From Bacteroidota bacterium (lineage in GTDB: Bacteria > Bacteroidota > Bacteroidia > Chitinophagales > Chitinophagaceae), in assembly GCA_023391015.1 (NCBI GenBank), contig JAEWBT010000066.1, forward strand, positions 1 to 12,594: a stretch of DNA of 12,594 nt, given 5' to 3'. Position numbers and translations under genes: made by a program. The notes below the pieces were generated by a model that saw nothing but the letters and a program-made list of their open reading frames with translations, was not told where the DNA came from and did no database searches. Below are positions 6,128 to 11,527 of the stretch, piece by piece (the stretch's first letter is position 1; every line of letters starts with the position of its first letter).

Positions 6128-7033
6128 TCAGCCCCGCAATTCTTTTCCGCCATCGCTGTCGCTGAGGAGCACTTCCCAAGCGAGGGCCACATCGCCTTTA
6201 TCAAGCAACTCGGCAGCGTATTGATGGAGCGCAAGGTGCAGGGCTTCGGGCGCGGTGTCATATTCGCGCAGCAAAAGCGTGAGCCGCTCGTCGTTGGAGA
6301 TGGTTTCTACCACCGGAACGGCGCTGCTATTCCCTAAAAGACCCAGGTGGTTCCCGGTCAGGATTCGGCTGTTGCGAATGGTTTCGGGCAAGGCATCAAT
6401 GCCAATGCCGAGTGTTGTATTTGGCTTTGGAACGGTAAAAACCGCCGGCCCCGATGCGCGGCAATAAAAATCGCCGCCCATGCGCGCCACCAGGTCAATC
6501 TTATTGGGGTCTATCTGTCCGGCTTCGTTAAGCACTGCTTCATTCAGATGCATACACACCAACTCGCAGATAATCAGGTTGCCGGCCCCGCCTTCGGTTC
6601 CGGTTTCAATCACTTCTTTCACCCGGCACTCCAACTGCGCCGGCGACTCGGCCACGCGGAAGGGTTTCACCAGTGTGCTTTCCAGCGGCGTGAATCCGGC
6701 TTTGATAAACTCGTTGGTTCCGGCGGGATATTCGCAGGAGGCGAGGCTCATTTGCTGCACCATCGCGTAGCTCACCACGTTGATGACGACTTCTTTGGTG
6801 CGCAAAATGTTTTGCAGCGTGTGCTTGGTGGTGTTGTCGCGCACGCGGCGGGCGGGAGAGAAAATAAGAATGGGCGGCTTGGAACCGAAGATATTAAAAA
6901 ATGAAAACGGCGACAGGTTGGGGTTGCCGTCCTCATCCACCGTAGAAGCAAAGCAAATAGGCCGGGGCGAAACCGCGCCGAGCAGATAGGCATGAAGTTG
7001 ACTGGTCTTAATCTCGCCGGGAAGAATACGCAT
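6128..7033 (-). CDS. Flavin reductase-like FMN-binding protein
   Basis: A 301-residue protein of the flavin reductase-like (FMN-binding split barrel) superfamily, probably cytoplasmic. The start is ATG 7033 (MRILPGEIKTSQLHAYLLGAVSPRPI); the frame extends 37 codons upstream, but that part crosses the preceding gene's terminator and lacks family similarity. Characteristic stretches are GAVSPRPICFASTVDEDGNPNLSP split over residues 19-42, then FSFFNIFGSKPP and FSPARRVRDNTTKHT, which in this family line the FMN site. SLASCEYPAGTNEF (about 96-109) is followed by the barrel's second half (RVAESPAQLEC and later). The roughly 80-residue C-terminus (NTTLGIGIDALPETIRNS onward) is helical and usual for the longer Bacteroidota members. 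The substrate is unknown; flavin reduction with NAD(P)H or a redox role is inferred from the fold only. It lacks TTCCGGAA. Confidence 0.88.
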   Translation of the reverse strand: MRILPGEIKTSQLHAYLLGAVSPRPICFASTVDEDGNPNLSPFSFFNIFGSKPPILIFSPARRVRDNTTKHTLQNILRTKEVVINVVSYAMVQQMSLASCEYPAGTNEFIKAGFTPLESTLVKPFRVAESPAQLECRVKEVIETGTEGGAGNLIICELVCMHLNEAVLNEAGQIDPNKIDLVARMGGDFYCRASGPAVFTVPKPNTTLGIGIDALPETIRNSRILTGNHLGLLGNSSAVPVVETISNDERLTLLLREYDTAPEALHLALHQYAAELLDKGDVALAWEVLLSDSDGGKELRG

Positions 7034-7042
7034 AAGTGGCTG

Positions 7043-7050
7043 CGAAGGTA
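7043..7050 (-). promoter_or_regulatory. Possible -7 box of the flavin reductase-like gene
   Basis: The minus strand reads TACCTTCG, one mismatch from TAnnTTTG, nine bases upstream of ATG 7033. A promoter is required between this start and the terminator at 7118-7141. A TTTA about 21 bases upstream is a weak -33 candidate. Confidence 0.35.
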
Positions 7051-7110
7051 GGCAAGGCGGTTTTTTGGGAGTAAATGTGGAGAGTGAGAATTGGCCTGTA
7101 CCTTCCGGAG

Positions 7111-7141
7111 CATAAAAAAATCCCGGAAATTTCCGGGATTT
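7111..7141 (-). terminator. Intrinsic terminator of the 7166-7729 lipoprotein gene
   Basis: A perfect 24-bp palindrome (7118-7141; half-site AAATCCCGGAAA) is followed on the minus strand by a run of seven T's. It lies 24 bases past the stop of the upstream lipoprotein gene. The stem itself is built from two TTTCCGG half-motifs. Confidence 0.88.
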
Positions 7142-7165
7142 CAAAGCAAACGAAAAGGCTGTTTC

Positions 7166-7729
7166 TTAAAACTTGGCGGCGAAAGAGCCGTTCGTGATGT
7201 CGATTTCAGCGTTGGCATCATCGTTCACCGCTTTTCCGGAAAACTTGCCTTCCATCTCGGTGTTGGAGAATTTCGTTACTTCGAGGGAGCCGGACTCCAT
7301 GGCATAAGCCTCTGTAGCTGTGCCGGAGGTTCCGTTGGTAACCGCGATGGCAAAAGTTGCTGCTACCCCGCTGCTGCTGGATCCAAAGCTAATCGTTCCG
7401 GTTTTTGCGGCATAGACCATCAGGACGGCGGTAGAAATCTTGCCTACGGTGGTGCCACTTACTTCTGTATGCGCTCCCTGGATAGAAGCAGTTCCGCTGC
7501 TCAGGTATGCAGGAGCCTGGTCGTAAAGACCGGTTTTTTGGTATTTATGGCTGGTGCTACCGTTAAATGCTTTGCTGGTGTTGAAGGCAATATAACCCGT
7601 ACCGGCGGCCAGTGTAGATGCAGAAGGCGCAGCGTTGTTGCTAGTGCTGTTTTTGTTGTCGTCTTTTTTGCAGGACGTTCCCAGGAGGGCGCAGGCGCCG
7701 GTCAGAAGGAGAAGGGATTTGAGTTTCAT
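7166..7729 (-). CDS. Small surface-type lipoprotein, function unknown
   Basis: A 187-residue protein starting at ATG 7729 (MKLKSLLLLTGACALLGTSC); the frame runs 25 codons further upstream only to a TTG. The signal peptide ends in lipobox G-T-S-C with Cys20, followed by KKDDN. This matches the K-(D/E)2 type lipoprotein export signal known from Bacteroidota, so outer-surface display is likely. A Ser/Asn/Ala-rich linker follows (about 25-45), then a beta-rich domain high in Ser, Thr and Gly. The end, EMEGKFSGKAV followed by IDITNGSFAAKF, resembles the closing strands of many small Bacteroidota lipoproteins (F-sG-a then itnGsF), but I cannot assign a named domain. A promoter candidate lies 44 bases upstream and a strong terminator follows, so it is monocistronic. 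It has one TTCCGGAA at 7234. Confidence 0.83.
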   Translation of the reverse strand: MKLKSLLLLTGACALLGTSCKKDDNKNSTSNNAAPSASTLAAGTGYIAFNTSKAFNGSTSHKYQKTGLYDQAPAYLSSGTASIQGAHTEVSGTTVGKISTAVLMVYAAKTGTISFGSSSSGVAATFAIAVTNGTSGTATEAYAMESGSLEVTKFSNTEMEGKFSGKAVNDDANAEIDITNGSFAAKF

Positions 7730-7773
7730 AAAGAAAGTTTTGGTAGTGGGTGGAAAAAGAAAATTTGTTAATG

Positions 7774-7804
7774 CAAAGGTTGAGCGGCGGGGCAGCCGGC
7801 ACAA
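7774..7804 (-). promoter_or_regulatory. Promoter of the 7166-7729 lipoprotein gene
   Basis: On the minus strand TTG (7802-7804) is separated by 20 bases from AACCTTTG (7774-7781). This is close to the Bacteroidota arrangement TTTG-N19-21-TAnnTTTG, with one mismatch in the -7 box. It leaves 44 bases between the box and the ATG and lies in the divergent intergenic region 7730-7881. Confidence 0.5.
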
Positions 7805-7868
7805 TACGATGAATTGCGTATTTTTCGCAGACTTCCCTGCACTTCAAACCGTTTTCTCACGCCTGCCC

Positions 7869-7876
7869 TAATTTCG
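7869..7876 (+). promoter_or_regulatory. Possible -7 box of the vWA-like lipoprotein gene
   Basis: TAATTTCG has one mismatch from TAnnTTTG and lies five bases upstream of the ATG at 7882. If used, the transcript would be nearly leaderless. The rest of the 152-bp divergent region offers no better plus-strand candidate. Confidence 0.3.
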
Positions 7877-7881
7877 GGGAC

Positions 7882-9162
7882 ATGCGCACCCGCCTTCGTT
7901 CCAGTCTTTTCGTTCTTTGCACTGCCTTCTCCCTGACGCAAGGCTGCAGTTCTGATAACGGTGCAATTCAAAGTCCGGCACCTGGACCGGCGCAAGACGT
8001 AAGCAATGGGGCAGCATCGATGCCGCTTGGCTATAACTTTTATCTGGAAACCTCCACCAGCATGCTGCCTTATGTGGCACCGCCCAACACACGTTTCCGG
8101 AATGCCGTCAATCAGCTTCAGGTTTTCCTCAACACCCGCAAAGGCCGCCAAAGCTTCAGCATCCGCGAAATCGCCAACATCCCTTACGATGTATATCCCA
8201 ACGCAACCGATGCACAGGTAGCGCAGTATTTCGCAAATCTTACTCCGGAAGCAATCGGTAAACGCCTGCGGGCTGCTGGTGCCAACGGTGCCACTTCCGA
8301 CCTCTCACAGATCATCGCTACCGTACTCGAGAAAACCGGAAATACCGATGTCTCTGCCCTTATTTCCGATTTTGTGGTGGATACCAAATCCACCGGCAAC
8401 GATCTCAACAGTCAGCAAAGCCACATTCAGACGATCGTAAACCGCCGCCTGGCTAAAACACCGCTCGCGGCCCTCATCCTCCGCGACACTACGGAATTCC
8501 GGAATGGGGCCTATTATCCGCCCAATGGCGGGAAAGAAGCCATCAGCGGCTACCGGCCTTATTTTATCCTACTCGTGGGTCCACCGGCAGCCATTAGCCA
8601 AATAGCTGCCGAGCTGGAAAGCCGCGCACCGTTCTTCGCGCAATCCTTCTTGCTGGGGCCACCGGCTCCAACGCCGGCTGCAACCCTCCTGCCCCCGCTG
8701 GGCGGACTGGATTACTACGCCGCCGACCCCGAAAGCGCCAAAAATCTGACCGCTAAAAAAGCCCGGCTCGGCGGTCCGGGGAAAAATTTTGTTCTGCGCC
8801 TGGAAGCCGACCTGAGCAACGTTATCGCCACCGAAGATTATAAACGCAATGTGGAAAATTATGAGGTTTCGCCGGCGCAGTACAGTCTTCAGGTAACAGC
8901 ACAACCCCATGGACGTTACACGCACGTTTTTACCCTGACCAGCCCAACCCTCGGCGCAGGACATACGGTTTCTATAAAACTTAAAAATCAGTTGCCCTCC
9001 TGGGTGGGCCAATACAGCAGCACCTATGCCGGGCCATTGAAAGCCAAATTTCCGGAAATGAGCAGGACCTACGGGCTGCAATATCTCATCCGGGGCTTTG
9101 CCGAAGGCCTCAACCCAACGCCGTATCTGGCAACATTCCAGCCGGTTACGGTTTCGCGGTAG
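7882..9162 (+). CDS. Lipoprotein with probable von Willebrand A-like domain
   Basis: A 426-residue protein, first of three co-directional genes ending in a tubulin-like protein. The N-terminus (MRTRLRSSLFVLCTAFSLTQGC) is a signal peptide with Cys22 as likely lipidation site, although the lipobox T-Q-G-C is not ideal. After a Pro/Ala/Ser-rich linker, YNFYLETSTSMLPYV (51-65) looks like the first strand and MIDAS loop of a vWA domain, with ETSTS (56-60) in place of the usual DxSxS. GATSDLSQII (136-145) and ALISDFVVD (159-167) sit where the MIDAS threonine and aspartate are expected. The later part (about 225-426) is of unknown fold, with a Pro-rich segment near 259-273 and beta-rich sequence after 310. 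It is probably periplasmic or surface-anchored. The vWA call is inference from motifs, and partner binding or envelope scaffolding is a guess. It carries three TTCCGGAA octamers (8095, 8497, 9050). Confidence 0.82.
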   Translation: MRTRLRSSLFVLCTAFSLTQGCSSDNGAIQSPAPGPAQDVSNGAASMPLGYNFYLETSTSMLPYVAPPNTRFRNAVNQLQVFLNTRKGRQSFSIREIANIPYDVYPNATDAQVAQYFANLTPEAIGKRLRAAGANGATSDLSQIIATVLEKTGNTDVSALISDFVVDTKSTGNDLNSQQSHIQTIVNRRLAKTPLAALILRDTTEFRNGAYYPPNGGKEAISGYRPYFILLVGPPAAISQIAAELESRAPFFAQSFLLGPPAPTPAATLLPPLGGLDYYAADPESAKNLTAKKARLGGPGKNFVLRLEADLSNVIATEDYKRNVENYEVSPAQYSLQVTAQPHGRYTHVFTLTSPTLGAGHTVSIKLKNQLPSWVGQYSSTYAGPLKAKFPEMSRTYGLQYLIRGFAEGLNPTPYLATFQPVTVSR

Positions 9163-9192
9163 AAGGCAGCCGTTGGGACAGTAAGTGCTAGC

Positions 9193-9224
9193 TTTTTAAA
9201 CATAAAGTTTCCGGAATATCTTTG
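9193..9224 (+). promoter_or_regulatory. Promoter upstream of the three-helix membrane gene
   Basis: TATCTTTG (9217-9224) is an exact match to the TAnnTTTG -7 box. A T-rich TTTTT (9193-9197) lies 19 bases before it as a partial -33 element. TTCCGGAA (9209-9216) abuts the -7 box directly. The ATG at 9282 is 57 bases downstream. This suggests the two downstream genes can be transcribed separately from the lipoprotein gene. Confidence 0.55.
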
Positions 9225-9281
9225 ACGCCGCTGGTCTGGTGTCCATCTCTCTAATAACGCCCCAGCATTTTCTCTCCCAAG

Positions 9282-9719
9282 ATGCCTTTCCATTATTACA
9301 TTCCCGGCCTGCGCCCTTCCAACAACCTGGAGCAACACCTGATGGGTATCGATCGCATCGACCTCGTCAACGGTTACACCCATCCCAACGAATACCTCTA
9401 CACGGCACTGTGGATGGTGGGCCTCAACCTGCTTGCATTTGGCAATTATTACTACGGATTCTTCAACCGCCCCGGCGCGGATAAGAAAAAATGGTGGGCC
9501 CTGCACGTGCTGGTCGTGGCCGTTCTGGTGTATGTAATTGCGTTTCTGAAAGGCTACAACATGGTGCACAACGGCAACATCAACGCCGCCATGCCGTTTA
9601 GCGAAAGCGATTGCCATTCCTTTGCTTTCGAATCGGCAGTGTTTTCGGTCATTGCCTCTGTGTTTTTTACCTTGCTGCTGAAATGGGGCAGCCGCAACAA
9701 CCGGTACGTTCCTTTTTAG
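9282..9719 (+). CDS. Small three-helix integral membrane protein, unknown function
   Basis: A 145-residue protein with a roughly 38-residue N-terminal part (MPFHYYIPGLRPSNNLEQHL, then IDRIDLVNGYTHPNEY). Three hydrophobic segments follow at about 40-61 (LYTALWMVGLNLLAFGNYYYG), 72-90 (WALHVLVVAVLVYVIAFLK) and 116-134. The loop between the second and third helices (91-115) contains HNGNIN and FSESDCHSF. I do not recognise a named family. It lies 119 bp after the vWA-like lipoprotein gene and 74 bp before the tubulin-like gene, on the same strand. It therefore could be the inner-membrane link between an envelope lipoprotein and a cytoplasmic GTPase; that is inference from order only. The start is supported by the upstream promoter, and no other ATG precedes it in frame within the open region. 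Confidence 0.8.
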   Translation: MPFHYYIPGLRPSNNLEQHLMGIDRIDLVNGYTHPNEYLYTALWMVGLNLLAFGNYYYGFFNRPGADKKKWWALHVLVVAVLVYVIAFLKGYNMVHNGNINAAMPFSESDCHSFAFESAVFSVIASVFFTLLLKWGSRNNRYVPF

Positions 9720-9793
9720 GCGGCTTTGATTTTCCGGAAATGAAAGCCTTTTAGCGGAACATTTCCGGAAAAAACCAACCTTTCTCTGCGTTC

Positions 9794-11257
9794 ATGGCTT
9801 TATATGTTTTTGGAATCGGGGGCACCGGCGCGCGCGTGCTCAAAGCGTTTACCCTGCTGCTGGCTTCGGGTTTGAAGGTAGCCCATACCGAGGCCGTCAT
9901 TCCCATTCTCATCGATCCCGACACGGCCAACGGCGACCTGACGCGCACCATTGAAATCCTGCGCCACTACCGCGCGGTGCAGCGCACCTCGGGCAGCACC
10001 AGCGGCTTTTTCGGCACGGTGGTAAAATCGCTCAACGAGCTGGGCGACGGCGGCGGGGCCGAAGATCAGTTTCGCTTTGATATGGAAGGTGTTACGGGCC
10101 GCCGCTTCAAAGAAGCCATCGATTATGACGGCATGAGCCGGGCCAACAAAGCGCTGACCTCGATGCTGTATTCCGACAAAAACCTGGCGTCGGATATGGA
10201 AGTGGGTTTCAAAGGAAATCCCCACATCGGCAGCGTAGTGCTCAACAAGATGCGCGACAGCGAGCTGTTCCACAAATTCGCCGCTTCGGTGAATGAAAGC
10301 GATCGTGTTTTTATTGTTTCCTCCATCTTTGGCGGCACCGGCGCGGCAGGCTTTCCGCTCCTGGTCAAAAACATCCGCAACGCCGACAGCGGCGTGCCCA
10401 ACCACGCCCGCCTGCGCGACATCCCGGTGGGCGCGGTTACTGTTCTCCCCTATTTTGACGTGGATGCCACCGGCGGCAAAACGGTTATTGACAGCAATTC
10501 CTTTATTGCCAAAACCAAAGACGCGCTGGCCTACTACGCCAAAAACCTGACGAGCGAAGCCGCTCCGCGCCTCAACGCACTGTATTACATCGGCGACACG
10601 CTGGGCAACACGCAGGCGGGTGCCGACGGCGCACAGCAGCAACGCAACAAAGCGCATTTTGTGGAACTGGCCGCCGCCCTTTCCATCTTCGATTTTATGG
10701 CCACCGACCGTGCATCGCTCGCCGTATCTAATGGTCGCGTGCAGTCGCCCCGCTATTTGGAGTATGGATTGAAAGACGGTACGCCGCCGGTTCGCTTTGC
10801 GCAGTTTGGCGAGCGCAGTCGGGCTACTGCCGCCAAATCACTCACGCAATACTATTTATTCCTGCGCTTTTTCCGGGATTTTTATGGCGCACAGGAAGAA
10901 GGGCGCTGGGCCAAAGATGAAAGCGACAAGCTGCGCCGCCACAACATAGATTCCGGCTTTCTGGCCAATCTGGCGGCCTTTAATGGCTTTTACGAGCAGT
11001 GGTTGGAGGAGATGGAGAAAACCGGCATTGGCTTCCGCCCTTTCAAGCGCGGTGCCGGCGAAGCCGACCTTTTGAAAATGGTGGATGGCTATGAAGAATC
11101 GCCCGGCTTTTTTGCGGTGAAAGGCTTAAAGAAATACGTGGATACGCTCAACAGCGTGGTGCAAAAGGAAAACAAAGGCATGACGCCCCCGGCCAAGTTG
11201 CTCTCGCTTTTCGAGAAGGCAACCGGCGAATTGGTGGCCGAGCGGATTAAGTTATAG
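9794..11257 (+). CDS. Tubulin/FtsZ-superfamily GTPase-like protein
   Basis: A 487-residue cytoplasmic protein whose N-terminal half shows tubulin/FtsZ features. A Rossmann-type loop YVFGIGGTGARVLKAF (4-19) parallels the FtsZ G-V-G-G loop. An aspartate-bearing strand end, IPILIDPDTANGDL (36-49), follows. VFIVSSIFGGTGAAGFP (172-188) contains FGGTGAAG, equivalent to the tubulin/FtsZ signature GGGTGSG that binds GTP phosphates. NKAHFVELAAALSIFDF (285-301) is a candidate for helix H8 with the T7 loop, so Glu291 could be the catalytic acid. GFKGNPHIGSVVLN (138-151) looks like a subfamily hallmark. The C-terminal 170 residues are helical and charged with no known domain. It is clearly not housekeeping FtsZ. 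It may belong to the FtsZ-like families proposed for membrane remodelling, but I cannot place it. No TTCCGGAA occurs within it. Confidence 0.8.
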   Translation: MALYVFGIGGTGARVLKAFTLLLASGLKVAHTEAVIPILIDPDTANGDLTRTIEILRHYRAVQRTSGSTSGFFGTVVKSLNELGDGGGAEDQFRFDMEGVTGRRFKEAIDYDGMSRANKALTSMLYSDKNLASDMEVGFKGNPHIGSVVLNKMRDSELFHKFAASVNESDRVFIVSSIFGGTGAAGFPLLVKNIRNADSGVPNHARLRDIPVGAVTVLPYFDVDATGGKTVIDSNSFIAKTKDALAYYAKNLTSEAAPRLNALYYIGDTLGNTQAGADGAQQQRNKAHFVELAAALSIFDFMATDRASLAVSNGRVQSPRYLEYGLKDGTPPVRFAQFGERSRATAAKSLTQYYLFLRFFRDFYGAQEEGRWAKDESDKLRRHNIDSGFLANLAAFNGFYEQWLEEMEKTGIGFRPFKRGAGEADLLKMVDGYEESPGFFAVKGLKKYVDTLNSVVQKENKGMTPPAKLLSLFEKATGELVAERIKL

Positions 11258-11297
11258 GCGATTGTTCTGTATGAAGTTTGTTGAGGAGAAATCAGGG

Positions 11298-11334
11298 ATT
11301 CGGTAGATAATTATGTAGGGCAATGCCTCCGAAT
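11298..11334. repeat. Inverted repeat with a long loop after the tubulin-like gene
   Basis: ATTCGG (11298-11303) is repeated inverted as CCGAAT (11329-11334) around a 25-base AT-rich interior. It directly precedes the terminator-like hairpin at 11342 and may be part of the same multi-stem element. Confidence 0.35.
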
Positions 11335-11341
11335 GAATGCA

Positions 11342-11360
11342 GGGAGCCCTTCGGGCTCCC
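11342..11360 (+). terminator. Terminator-like hairpin after the tubulin-like gene
   Basis: A perfect 8-bp GC-rich stem, GGGAGCCC/GGGCTCCC, closes a TTC loop and is followed by ATTTAAAT. It lies 84 bases after the stop codon. The U-tract is short, so termination may be partial, and the same structure could act on either strand. Confidence 0.55.
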
Positions 11361-11402
11361 ATTTAAATAGCCCCGGACGCAGTTCAGAAACAAGTAGGAA
11401 AA

Positions 11403-11419
11403 GAACCCCAGCGGGGTTC
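11403..11419 (-). terminator. GC-rich hairpin with minus-strand T-run
   Basis: A 7-bp stem GAACCCC/GGGGTTC has an AGC loop. On the minus strand it is followed by TTTTCC, so it resembles a terminator facing away from the GNAT-nitrilase gene. No minus-strand gene feeds it here, and a dispersed palindromic repeat is an equally good reading. Confidence 0.35.
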
Positions 11420-11448
11420 AACACACATTTTGCAAAGATTTCCGGAAA

Positions 11449-11480
11449 CCGTAGAGACGTTGCATGCAACGTCTCTACGG
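11449..11480. repeat. Perfect 32-bp palindrome
   Basis: Half-site CCGTAGAGACGTTGCA (11449-11464) is exactly inverted in 11465-11480 with no spacer. It lies 47 bases upstream of the GNAT-nitrilase start codon and two bases after a TTCCGGAA octamer (11440-11447). Palindromes with GTAGAGACG...CGTCTCTAC ends are, from memory, scattered repeats in several bacterial groups, so a mobile or MITE-like origin is likely. The lack of a T-run argues against a terminator. Confidence 0.7.
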
Positions 11481-11527
11481 GATAAGACTGCTTTGGAGTA
11501 GTTTTTATACCCTATCCATCCAATACT

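Noticed and set aside
7034..7144. Longer N-terminus for the flavin reductase-like protein
   Set aside because: The extra 37 codons run across the terminator palindrome at 7118-7141 and do not resemble the family; MRILPGEI at 7033 is the family-like start.
11449..11480. Intrinsic terminator
   Set aside because: A perfect stem, but neither strand has a following T-run; better described as a palindromic repeat.
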